Origin: Niveispirillum sp. SYP-B3756
Lineage (GTDB): Bacteria > Pseudomonadota > Alphaproteobacteria > Azospirillales > Azospirillaceae
Length of the DNA stretch: 64,000 nt
Direction of reading: 5' to 3'
NCBI RefSeq assembly: GCF_009495745.1
Contig: NZ_WIDQ01000006.1
Location: forward strand, 186,001-250,000
The notes under the pieces were generated by a model, which was not told where the DNA came from, did not search any database, and was given only the letters and a program-made list of their open reading frames with translations. Position numbers and translations under genes: made by a program. Below, piece by piece: positions 1-7,873 of the stretch (the first letter of the stretch is position 1; each line of letters starts with the position of its first letter).

Positions 1-251
1 GTCCAGATCAGTTCCGGGTTGACCATGGCCAGCGGGTTCGGCTTTTCGTTCTTGTGGTCGGTGACATCGACCACGATGAGCCGTTCCAGAATACCCACCT
101 GCGGGGCAGCCAGACCGATACCGGGCGCCTTGTACATGGTCTCCAGCATATTATCCATCAGGTCGGCGACACGACCGTCCACATTGTCCAGCGGCTTGCA
201 CTTGGCCTTCAGGCGGGTGTCGGGGATGGTGAGGATGGGCAGCAGAGACAT
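1..251 (-). CDS. def: Peptide deformylase, N-terminal part (cut by window edge)
   Basis: The reverse strand starts at ATG 251 and reads MSLLPILTIPDTRLKAKC. It contains the peptide deformylase motif 1 GIGLAAPQVG at about residues 44-53. The family removes the formyl group from the N-terminal Met of nascent proteins using a metal held by a Cys and a HExxH motif; both later motifs lie beyond the window. About 83 of the usual ~170-190 residues are visible. A purine-rich GAAGAA precedes the ATG. It lies downstream of rmuC on the same strand with a 103-bp gap. Confidence 0.93.
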   Translation of the reverse strand, partial: MSLLPILTIPDTRLKAKCKPLDNVDGRVADLMDNMLETMYKAPGIGLAAPQVGILERLIVVDVTDHKNEKPNPLAMVNPELIW

Positions 252-354
252 TTCTTCTTCGGTCCGGCGGGCGGGGGTGGAACGCAGATGGCATTATTAC
301 ATTGTGGGCAGATAGGCCCCAAGCCCTTTGGCGTCAAGCGCCATGGGTGCGGGT

Positions 355-1899
355 CTACTCCCCCGCCAGCGGGGCTGGCAGCACATCATTTTCCGGCATG
401 GGTTCGGCCAGGGCCATGGGCTGGCGTGGTGCATGGTCTAGCGGGGCCAGTTCGGCCAAGCTGGCCCCATCGGGGGCGGCACGCAAATCCTTGAAGCGCC
501 GCGCCGTCACCAGCACCCGCGATTCCAGCGAGGCCACGGCGGCATTATAGCTGTTCACCGCCCCGCCCAGCCCCTTGCCGACACGACCCATATGATCGGC
601 CATCACCGCCAGCCGCTCATAAAGCTCCCGTCCCAACTGGCTGATGGTCTGGGCATTGCGGGTCAGCGCCTCCTGCCGCCAGCCATAGGAGACGGCGCGC
701 AGCAGGGCGATCAGGGTGGTGGGGGTGGCGGGGATCACCGACTGGTCGATTCCGGCCTCAATCAGGCCGGGGTCTTGTTCCAGGGCGGCAGAGAAGAAAT
801 TCTCCCCCGGCAGGAACAGCACGACAAATTCCGGTGCTGGATCGAACTGCGCCCAATAGCGCTTTTCCCCCAGCCCCTTCATATGGTCGCGGATATGCCG
901 TGCGTGGCGGGCCAGATGCACGATCTTCGCCCGGTCATCTCCCTCCTGTGTGGCATCCAGATAGGCTTCCAGCGGGGCCTTGGCATCCACGACAATGCTT
1001 TTGCCGCCGGGCAGGCGGACGATCAGGTCCGGCCGCAGCCGCACCCCGTCGCTGGTCTGGGTGCTGGTCTGTTCGAAGAAATCGCAATGGTCCAGCATCC
1101 CGGCCATTTCCACCACGCGGCGGAGCTGGATTTCACCCCAGCGGCCGCGGGTCACCGGGCTGCGCAGGGCCTTTACCAGATTGCCGGTTTCCGCCCGCAA
1201 CTGGCCCTGGCCTTCCATCAGATGGGCGATCTGGGTCTTTAACTCCACATAGGCGCCGACACGCGCCTGTTCGATGCCCTGCACCGCCTCCCCAAACTTG
1301 GTCAGATGGTCGCGGATGGGGGTGACCAGGGCGTCGATAGCGGCATTGCGCTTATCCAGGTCGCCGCGTGCCGATTCCTGGAATTTTTCCAGCTGCGCCT
1401 GGGCCAGCGTCAGGAAATCGCGGTTATTGGCGGAAAGTGCTTCTGCTGACAGGGCCTTGAAGGCATCCCCCAGCCGGGCCTGGGCCTGATCCAGCAGGGC
1501 CAGTTTCTCCGCATTGCCGCGCCGTTCCTGCTCCAGCTCCGTCCGGGTCTCGGCCAAGGCAGCCTGCAGATGGGCCTGTTCATCCTGGGCCTCAGCCAAC
1601 CGCTCTTCCAGCAGCGGCACGCGTTCGGCCACCGCTTCGGCGGCCGCCCGTGCCGCCTGTTCGCCCATCCACTGCCGGCGCAGATCGGTCAATAACCGGT
1701 CCCGCTCCGCCAACTCATGGCGAAGCTCCCCCAGATGCCGGCCCATATGGTCGCGTTCGGCCCGCAGGCCTGCCACCTCTGCCCGCAAACCGGCCAGCCG
1801 CCGGGCCGATCCCTGGCGCAGCCAGAGGGCGACAAGGCTGGCCGCCAACAAGGCGCCAAGGAGCAGGGAAAATGGATCAAGGGAGAGGCTGGCAGGCAA
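355..1899 (-). CDS. rmuC: DNA recombination protein RmuC
   Basis: This 514-residue protein has one hydrophobic N-terminal segment (about residues 8-26), then a long Ala/Glu/Arg-rich coiled coil (about 30-170), then the conserved RmuC nuclease-like core. The core contains [18 protein letters not shown] and, further on, [21 protein letters not shown]. RmuC limits DNA inversions and other rearrangements and is thought to be a restriction-like nuclease anchored at the membrane. The start is a TTG at 1899; no ATG lies upstream of the membrane segment in frame and no strong ribosome site is visible, so the exact start is uncertain. Confidence 0.93.
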   Translation of the reverse strand: MPASLSLDPFSLLLGALLAASLVALWLRQGSARRLAGLRAEVAGLRAERDHMGRHLGELRHELAERDRLLTDLRRQWMGEQAARAAAEAVAERVPLLEERLAEAQDEQAHLQAALAETRTELEQERRGNAEKLALLDQAQARLGDAFKALSAEALSANNRDFLTLAQAQLEKFQESARGDLDKRNAAIDALVTPIRDHLTKFGEAVQGIEQARVGAYVELKTQIAHLMEGQGQLRAETGNLVKALRSPVTRGRWGEIQLRRVVEMAGMLDHCDFFEQTSTQTSDGVRLRPDLIVRLPGGKSIVVDAKAPLEAYLDATQEGDDRAKIVHLARHARHIRDHMKGLGEKRYWAQFDPAPEFVVLFLPGENFFSAALEQDPGLIEAGIDQSVIPATPTTLIALLRAVSYGWRQEALTRNAQTISQLGRELYERLAVMADHMGRVGKGLGGAVNSYNAAVASLESRVLVTARRFKDLRAAPDGASLAELAPLDHAPRQPMALAEPMPENDVLPAPLAGE

Positions 1900-1982
1900 G
1901 GGGGAAGGTTCCGGTTGTCAAGGTGCTGGTCAGCACCATCATAACCACAACCGGGCAAAGTGGGAACAGAATATGAACAAAA

Positions 1983-2621
1983 TTACGGTTCTGTCATCCC
2001 GCTGGACCAACTGTGCCAGGCATTGGCGATGTGGGAGCGCATGACAGACGCCGCCCAATCGGCGTCGCGCAGCCGCAGGGCCGCCACCAGTTCCCGATGG
2101 TGCCGATTGCTGCGTTCCAAGGCTGCCTGATCATAGGCATGGAAGGTGCGGTTGATCACCGGCACCTCCACCAGATGCGGCATCAATGCTGCCAGCAGCC
2201 GGCTGCCGGCGGCTGACAGGATGGTGTGGTGGAACTCCCCATTCAGGGTCAGGTAATCATCCCCCTTATGGGCCACGCAGGTTTCCATGGCATCGGCCAG
2301 GGCTTGCAGCCGCTCAATCTCTTCATCGCTGATGCGGGATGCGGCCAGGGTGACGGCATGGGCCTCCATCAGACCGCGCAGACGGAACTGTTCCTCCAAC
2401 TCCCGGTAAGACCAGTCCGGTACCAGCACGCCGGCCCCGCTGTCCGGTTTGGCAGCCAAACCTTCGGCCACCAGACGGCGCAGGGCTTCGCGGATCGGCG
2501 TGCGACTGACGCCGATCCGCTCGGCCAGTTCCTCTTCTTTCAACCGGCTGCCCGGTGGAAGCGTGCCATCCAGGATCAGCCCCCGGACGGCCTGATAGGC
2601 CCTGGCCGTCGCACTCATCAC
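1983..2621 (-). CDS. GntR-family transcriptional regulator, FCD (FadR-type) effector domain
   Basis: This 212-residue protein has an N-terminal winged helix, with ELAERIGVSRTPIREALRRL at about residues 31-50 as the recognition region. An all-alpha FCD ligand domain follows, with the expected His residues (GEFHHTIL, NRHHRELV, SHIANA). FCD regulators are usually repressors released by a small carboxylate. The gene overlaps the isochorismatase stop codon by 4 bp (ATGA), so it is the last gene of the caiB-isochorismatase-gntR operon. It probably controls its own operon and the divergent hyu operon through the two TGTATACA palindromes at 4517 and 4693. The inducer is unknown. Confidence 0.92.
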   Translation of the reverse strand: MMSATARAYQAVRGLILDGTLPPGSRLKEEELAERIGVSRTPIREALRRLVAEGLAAKPDSGAGVLVPDWSYRELEEQFRLRGLMEAHAVTLAASRISDEEIERLQALADAMETCVAHKGDDYLTLNGEFHHTILSAAGSRLLAALMPHLVEVPVINRTFHAYDQAALERSNRHHRELVAALRLRDADWAASVMRSHIANAWHSWSSGMTEP

Positions 2622-3253
2622 ACGTTACCTGCCAGATGGTCGATCGCCTCTTCCAACGCAATTACGTCGGCATATTTGGCGTTCAGGTCGAACAGGTTGG
2701 CTTCCTGGATGCGCGGGTCGCGGTCGCCCACGGCCTCCCGCACCACCAGGGGGATGAACCCGTTCTGGCAGGCATCCAGGGCCGAGGCCCGCACACAGCC
2801 CGAGGTGGAAAGCCCGGCGATCAGCACGGTATCCACACCCATGGCGGTGAAGGTGGCGGCCAGCGAGGTGCCGAAAAAGGCGCTGGCATATTGCTTGGTC
2901 ACCACCGGTTCGGATGGCAACGGCTCCAGCCCGTCGGCGAAGGCGGCCCATTGCGGGTGCTTGTCGCGCTCAAAACAGGTCAGCGCCTTCACCTTGCGGA
3001 AAAACACCCCGCCATCCACGCCGCCGGGCGTATAGGCGACATTGGTGTGGATCACCGGGATGCCGGCGGCGCGGGCTGCGCGCAACAGGGCTTCCGCCCC
3101 GTCGCGCGTCTTCTCCACCCCCGCATAAAGCGGACAGGCCGGGTCGAGATAGGCTTTGACGAAATCAATGATAAGCAGGGCAGGGCGCTTGCCCCAACCC
3201 AGCCGGTTGCCGAAACCGGCCTGCGCGTAATCGGCATTCAGATCTTTCGCCAT
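2618..3253 (-). CDS. Isochorismatase-family amidohydrolase (N-carbamoylsarcosine amidase / maleamate amidase type)
   Basis: The protein has 211 residues, a usual length for cysteine hydrolases of this family. The expected catalytic triad is visible: Asp in LLIIDFVKAYLDP (about residue 28), Lys in VVTKQYASAFFGT, and nucleophile Cys in LSTSGCVRASALDA. The K-Q-Y-x-S-A-F-F-G-T stretch is typical of the N-carbamoylsarcosine and maleamate amidohydrolase branch, which releases ammonia from a terminal amide or carbamoyl group. The gene starts 3 bp after the caiB stop and overlaps gntR. Its neighbours (ATP-dependent hydantoinase subunits across the divergent promoter) suggest it acts on the opened-ring product. 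The substrate is inferred, not shown. Confidence 0.85.
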   Translation of the reverse strand: MAKDLNADYAQAGFGNRLGWGKRPALLIIDFVKAYLDPACPLYAGVEKTRDGAEALLRAARAAGIPVIHTNVAYTPGGVDGGVFFRKVKALTCFERDKHPQWAAFADGLEPLPSEPVVTKQYASAFFGTSLAATFTAMGVDTVLIAGLSTSGCVRASALDACQNGFIPLVVREAVGDRDPRIQEANLFDLNAKYADVIALEEAIDHLAGNV

Positions 3254-3256
3254 GGC

Positions 3257-4498
3257 TCAGATGATCCCTGCGGCTTTCAGGCTGGCCAGCTTCTCGCCAT
3301 TGAGGCCCAGAACGCCGGACAGGATCTCTTCCGTATGCTGGCCCAGTTCCGGACCGGCATGGACCACGCCACCCGGCGTGTCCGACAGGCGCGGGGCAAC
3401 ATTCTGCATCGCCAGCTTGCCGAAGATCGGGTGGGCCACCTTGATGATGTTCTGGCGCGCCTGGAAATGCGGGTCGACCAGCATTTCCGGGGTGCGATAG
3501 ATGCGCCCGGCCGGCACGCCATGCTTTTCCATCAGATCCAGCAGGGTGGTGCTGTCCACCGTGCGGGTCCAGTCGGCGATCAGATCGTCCAGTTCCTGCT
3601 GCACGGCACCACGAGCGGAGTGGGTGGCATAGCGCGGGTTGGTCGCCAGTTCCGGCTGGCCCATCGCCTCTGCCAGACGCTTGAAAACGGTATCCTGGTT
3701 GGCGGCGATCAGGATCATCTGATCATCGCTGGCCGGATAGACGTTGGACGGTGCCACATTGGGCAGAATCGGGCCGGTGCGTTCACGGATATAGCCGGTC
3801 TGATCATATTCGGTGATCAGGCTTTCCATCATCGCCAGCACGGCTTCATAAATGGCGCTGTCCACCACCTGGCCACGACCGGTGCGTTCGCGCGCATGGA
3901 TGGCCATCAAGGCACCCAGGGCGGCATAGGTGGCGGCCAGACTGTCGCCGATGGAAATGCCCATGCGCGACGGGGCGGTGGACGGATCACCCACTACATA
4001 ACGCAGGCCGCCCATGGCCTCCCCGATCGAGCCATAGCCGGCCTGGCTGGAATAGGGGCCGGTCTGGCCAAAGCCGGTGACACGCACCATCACCAGCTTC
4101 GGGTTGATCTTGGACAGAACATCATAGCCCAGGCCCCAGCGTTCCATGGTGCCGGGACGGAAATTCTCGATCAGGATGTCGGACTTGGCCACCAGATCGC
4201 GCACGATATCCTGGGCGGCCTTTTCGCGCAGGTTCAGCGTGACCGACTTCTTGTTGCGGGCCACCACCGGCCACCAGAGCGACTTGCCATGGGGCTTTTC
4301 CCGGCCCCATTCGCGCATCGGATCGCCCACACCCGGCTGTTCCAGCTTGATCACTTCCGCGCCGAAATCGGCCAGCAACTGACCGCAGAAGGGGCCGGCC
4401 AGCAGCTGTCCCATCTCGATCACGCGCAGATCCGTCAGCGGACCCTGACGGGTGGCAACCTGACCTTCACCCAGGGTTTCAGTGGCCTTCTCGGACAC
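3257..4498 (-). CDS. CaiB/BaiF (class III) CoA-transferase
   Basis: The protein has about 413 residues with the family N-terminus LTDLRVIEMGQLLAGPFCGQ and the motif ADFGAEVIKLEQP. The later stretches ENFRPGTMERWGLGYD and GRGQVVDSAIYEAVL are also typical. Class III CoA-transferases move CoA between carboxylic acids through an Asp-linked anhydride. I chose the GTG at 4498 because GAGGAG sits 6 bp upstream; an in-frame ATG at 4525 would put the TGTATACA operator inside the gene. It is the first gene of the minus-strand operon. It would activate an acid to its CoA ester, possibly for the HMG-CoA-lyase-like enzyme encoded divergently. Confidence 0.88.
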   Translation of the reverse strand: MSEKATETLGEGQVATRQGPLTDLRVIEMGQLLAGPFCGQLLADFGAEVIKLEQPGVGDPMREWGREKPHGKSLWWPVVARNKKSVTLNLREKAAQDIVRDLVAKSDILIENFRPGTMERWGLGYDVLSKINPKLVMVRVTGFGQTGPYSSQAGYGSIGEAMGGLRYVVGDPSTAPSRMGISIGDSLAATYAALGALMAIHARERTGRGQVVDSAIYEAVLAMMESLITEYDQTGYIRERTGPILPNVAPSNVYPASDDQMILIAANQDTVFKRLAEAMGQPELATNPRYATHSARGAVQQELDDLIADWTRTVDSTTLLDLMEKHGVPAGRIYRTPEMLVDPHFQARQNIIKVAHPIFGKLAMQNVAPRLSDTPGGVVHAGPELGQHTEEILSGVLGLNGEKLASLKAAGII

Positions 4499-4516
4499 GG
4501 TGCTCTCCTCATTAAA

Positions 4517-4524
4517 TGTATACA
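4517..4524. promoter_or_regulatory. Palindromic operator TGTATACA, copy 1
   Basis: TGTATACA is a perfect palindrome lying 19-26 bp upstream of the caiB GTG and just upstream of its ribosome site. The same 11-base string TGTATACATAA occurs again at 4693, on the other side of the divergent promoter region. FCD-type GntR regulators commonly bind short GT-AC palindromes, and the operon ends in such a regulator. Assignment of the site to this regulator is an inference. Confidence 0.6.
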
Positions 4525-4692
4525 TAAACACGATGGGGTCGGTGGGCGCATCTGGCAGCGAAAACCGACCGTCACGCGGGAGAATGCACAGAACATGGCT
4601 AATATACAAGGAATATGCCGCTTTCTGACCGTGGAGTGGTCGCGGATGAAATCATCACGGTTTTCCGCTTGTCAGCCTATCACCCCCGTGTT

Positions 4693-4700
4693 TGTATACA
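4693..4700. promoter_or_regulatory. Palindromic operator TGTATACA, copy 2
   Basis: This is the second copy of the TGTATACATAA string, 176 bp from the first and 65 bp upstream of the HMG-CoA-lyase-like ATG. TATACATAAT could also serve as a -10 element with TTGTCA upstream, so a bound repressor would occlude the plus-strand promoter. The promoter call is weaker than the operator call. Confidence 0.58.
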
Positions 4701-4764
4701 TAATGACAGGGTGGGGCCGACGCCTTTTGCGCGCCTCTGCCAGATTTTCCAAGGATAGGGACAG

Positions 4765-5676
4765 ATGGCTGGTTCGATCGAAATCGTGGAAGTCAGCCCG
4801 CGCGACGGGTTGCAGAACGAAGCCGTGCTGGTGAGCACGGAAGCCAAGGTGGAGCTGGTCAACCGAGCCATCGCCGCTGGCTTGCGCCGGATTGAGGTGA
4901 CCAGTTTCGTCAACCCCAAGCGCGTGCCGCAGATGGCCGATGCGGAGGTTGTGTTGTCCGCCTTGCCCAAGGATAAGGGTGTTTCCTATATCGGGCTGGC
5001 GCTGAACGGGCGTGGTTTCGACCGGGCGCTGGCGGCGGGCGCGTCGGAGGTGAATTATGTGCTGGTCGCCTCCGATACGTTTTCCAACCGCAATAATGGC
5101 GCGCCGACGCTGGACACGCTGACCGGCTGGGCCGAAGTTGCGGCCGCCGCGCGTGCCGCCAAAATCCCCACCAGCATCACCATCGGCGCTGCCTTTGGCT
5201 GCCCGTTTGAAGGGGAAGTGCCGGTGGAACGGGTGGTGGAAATCGCCAAGCGCGCTGCCGAACATGGCACGGACGAAATCGCGCTGGCCGACACGATCGG
5301 TGTGGGCAGCCCGGCTGATGTGGTGGAGCGTTTTACCGCCGTTGCCAAGGCCCTGCCGGGGATGCGGCTGCGGGCGCATTTCCACAATACCCGCAATACC
5401 GGCATCGCCAATGCCTATGCGGCCATCACGGCTGGCGTGACGGTGCTGGACAGCTCGCTGGGCGGGGTCGGCGGCTGCCCCTTCGCACCGGCCGCCACCG
5501 GGAACATCCCGACCGAAGATCTGATCTACATGCTGAACCGCATGAAGGTGGAAACCGGCGTCGATCTGGCCACCGCCATCGAGGGGGCCAAGTGGCTGGA
5601 AGGGGTTCTTGGGCGGCAGAATCCGGCCATGCTGGGCCGTGCCGGCATCTTCCCACCGGTGCCAAAGGTGGCCTGA
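4765..5676 (+). CDS. Hydroxymethylglutaryl-CoA lyase family protein
   Basis: This 303-residue DRE-TIM metallolyase opens with IEIVEVSPRDGLQNE, the signature that places the catalytic Arg and a metal Asp. The metal His pair is in LRAHFHNTRNTG, and the C-terminal Cys loop is GGVGGCPFAPAATGN. HMG-CoA lyase splits 3-hydroxy-3-methylglutaryl-CoA into acetyl-CoA and acetoacetate; relatives cleave other 3-hydroxy-acyl-CoAs. The ribosome site GGATAGGGACAG precedes the ATG. It is the first gene of the plus-strand operon with hyuA and hyuB and opposes caiB. The CoA-transferase opposite suggests the two act in sequence. True HMG-CoA activity in leucine catabolism is the alternative. Confidence 0.9.
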   Translation: MAGSIEIVEVSPRDGLQNEAVLVSTEAKVELVNRAIAAGLRRIEVTSFVNPKRVPQMADAEVVLSALPKDKGVSYIGLALNGRGFDRALAAGASEVNYVLVASDTFSNRNNGAPTLDTLTGWAEVAAAARAAKIPTSITIGAAFGCPFEGEVPVERVVEIAKRAAEHGTDEIALADTIGVGSPADVVERFTAVAKALPGMRLRAHFHNTRNTGIANAYAAITAGVTVLDSSLGGVGGCPFAPAATGNIPTEDLIYMLNRMKVETGVDLATAIEGAKWLEGVLGRQNPAMLGRAGIFPPVPKVA

Positions 5677-5786
5677 GCGGCTGTCCAACCGGCCTTCCAG
5701 CCGCCATGTGGGGGCGCAGCGCCGCCCGCAAATGAATGGGGCCTCAAGCCCTAATGCGAACAAATCGCGTCGAACAGGAGAGAGTG

Positions 5787-7844
5787 ATGGCTTACAGGCT
5801 GGGCGTGGATGTGGGGGGTACCTTCACCGACCTTCTGCTGATCGAGGATGAGACGGGTGAGACGTTCCGCGACAAGGTGCCGTCCACCCCGCATGACCCG
5901 TCGGTTGCCGTCGTCAATGGCACGCTGAAGATTTGCGCCAAGGCGAAGATCGATCCCAAAGATGTGCAGCTGTTCATGCACGGCACAACGGTTGCCACCA
6001 ACACGGTGCTGACCAGCACCGGCGCCAAGGTGGGCCTGGTGACGACGGATGGGTACCGCCAGGTGCTGCACATCGCCCGTTCCTTTGTGCCCGGCGGTTT
6101 GGCTGGCTGGATCGTCTGGAACAAGCCGCCGCTGACCGCACCGCTGGAATCCACGGTGGAAGTGCCGGAGCGTATCGGTGCGGATGGTTCCATTGTTACC
6201 CCGCTGGATGAAGCGGCCTTGCGCACCGCCCTGGAAGGGCTGAAGAAGGAGGGGATTGAGGCGCTGACCATCTCCTTCATCAATGCCTATCGCAACGACG
6301 TGCATGAAAAGCGCGCCGGTGAGATCGCCCGGGACATCTTCCCCGACCTGCCGATCTCGCTGTCGTCCGAAGTCCTGCCGGAAATGCAGGAATATGAGCG
6401 TGCGCTGACCACCGTTGCCAACTCCTATGTTCGTCCGCGCGTGGCCAATTATGTGCGCAACCTGAAGGCGGAGCTGAACAAGGCCGGCATGAACGGGCAG
6501 ATGAACCTGCTGCGTTCCGATGCCGGCCTGATGAGCTTTGAAAAGGCGCAGGACCACCCGGTCAACCTGCTGATGAGCGGCCCTGCCGGTGGCGTGGCCG
6601 GTGCCATGTGGGTGTGCGGCAAGTCCGGTTTCGGCAATCTGCTGACCGTGGACGTCGGCGGCACCTCCACCGACGTGGCGCTGATTGAAAATGGCCAGCC
6701 GCGTCTGGCGCGTGAAACCGAATGCGGTGACCTGAAGGTGCGCGCCACCTCCCTGGATATCCGCACCGTGGGTGCCGGTGGCGGTTCCATCGCCTTCGTG
6801 CCGGAACTGACCAAGGCGCTGCGCGTCGGCCCGGCCTCTGCCGGTGCCGTTCCCGGTCCCGTCTGCTACTCCCGTGGCGGGACCAAGCCGACCGTGACCG
6901 ATGCCAATGTGGTGCTGGGTTATCTGCCCGAAGAACTGCTGGGCGGTACCATGCGCCTGGACCGTCCGGCGGCGTCCGCCTCGGTGCAGGTCATCGCCGA
7001 CACGCTGGGCATCAGCGTGCAGGAAGCCGCCAACGGCATCTATTCCATCGCCAACGAGACGATGATGGGTGCGCTGCGCCTGATCTCCGTCCAGCAGGGC
7101 TATGACCCGCGTGATTTCGCGCTGGTGGCCTTTGGTGGTGCCGGTCCGCTGCACGCCAACGCCCTGGGCAAGCTGCTGGGTAGCTGGCCGGTAATCGTGC
7201 CGCCCAGCCCCGGCGTGCTGTGCGCCTTTGGCGACGCTACCACCCGCCTGCGCGCCGAACGCGCCAAGTCCATCGGCAAGCCCTTCCCGGATGTCAGCAA
7301 CCAGAGCGTGGCCGATGTGCTGCGCGAACTGCACGCCGCCGTCTCCAAGGAACTGCTGGCCGAAGGCGTGCCGGTGGCCGAGCAGGAGATCAGCTTCGAA
7401 GCCGGCGTGCGCTATTCCGGTCAGGCCTTCGAGGTTTCCCTGCCGGTGGCGCTGGACGGGTTCGCGGCTGATGGCCTGGAAAATCTGGGTGCCGCCTTCG
7501 ACAAGGAGCATGAGCGCCTGTTCACCTTCTGCCTGGAATCGGACCGCGAGCTGGTGACGGTGCGCGCCACGGCCCTGGGCAAGGCTTCGGCCATCAAGCT
7601 GGAGAAGCTGCCGGAAGGTAATGGCGACCCGTCCGCCGCCAAGGTGCGCGACCATGCCATCTGGGCCGATGGCCAGGAACATCCGGCCGTCATCTATGAT
7701 CGTGCCAAGCTGAAGGCGGGCGACCGCGTCATCGGCCCGGCCATCATCTGCGAAATGGACAGCACCACCGTGCTGCTGCCCGATCATGTGGCCGAAGTCG
7801 ATCCCTATGGGCTGATCCTGATCCGCCCGCTCGCCGCCCAGTGA
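5787..7844 (+). CDS. hyuA: Hydantoinase/oxoprolinase family protein, subunit A
   Basis: The protein has 685 residues. An N-terminal Hydant_A_N domain (YRLGVDVGGTFTDLLLIED) precedes the actin-like ATPase core with LMSGPAGGVAGAMW, LTVDVGGTSTDVALI and VGAGGGSIAFV, then LVAFGGAGPLHANALG. The family couples ATP hydrolysis to opening of cyclic amides (5-oxoproline, N-methylhydantoin, caprolactam) or to carboxylation of ketones. The ATG at 5787 is chosen because AGGAGAGAG lies just upstream; the reading frame is open further upstream without support. It follows the lyase gene by 110 bp, a gap that contains the 7-bp inverted repeat GCGGCTG/CAGCCGC. Its partner HyuB starts 29 bp downstream. Confidence 0.92.
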   Translation: MAYRLGVDVGGTFTDLLLIEDETGETFRDKVPSTPHDPSVAVVNGTLKICAKAKIDPKDVQLFMHGTTVATNTVLTSTGAKVGLVTTDGYRQVLHIARSFVPGGLAGWIVWNKPPLTAPLESTVEVPERIGADGSIVTPLDEAALRTALEGLKKEGIEALTISFINAYRNDVHEKRAGEIARDIFPDLPISLSSEVLPEMQEYERALTTVANSYVRPRVANYVRNLKAELNKAGMNGQMNLLRSDAGLMSFEKAQDHPVNLLMSGPAGGVAGAMWVCGKSGFGNLLTVDVGGTSTDVALIENGQPRLARETECGDLKVRATSLDIRTVGAGGGSIAFVPELTKALRVGPASAGAVPGPVCYSRGGTKPTVTDANVVLGYLPEELLGGTMRLDRPAASASVQVIADTLGISVQEAANGIYSIANETMMGALRLISVQQGYDPRDFALVAFGGAGPLHANALGKLLGSWPVIVPPSPGVLCAFGDATTRLRAERAKSIGKPFPDVSNQSVADVLRELHAAVSKELLAEGVPVAEQEISFEAGVRYSGQAFEVSLPVALDGFAADGLENLGAAFDKEHERLFTFCLESDRELVTVRATALGKASAIKLEKLPEGNGDPSAAKVRDHAIWADGQEHPAVIYDRAKLKAGDRVIGPAIICEMDSTTVLLPDHVAEVDPYGLILIRPLAAQ

Positions 7845-7873
7845 TTTCCAGCTTCTGAGAAGGGGACAGACCC

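Noticed and set aside
4499-4609. Upstream start of caiB at 4609 or 4525
   Set aside because: The 37 extra codons would cover the TGTATACA operator and lack similarity to the family start; GTG 4498 has GAGGAG in place.
2555-4834. A 759-residue plus-strand reading frame opposite caiB and the amidase
   Set aside because: It spans two real genes and the divergent promoter, with no recognisable motif and low-quality His/Gly-rich composition.
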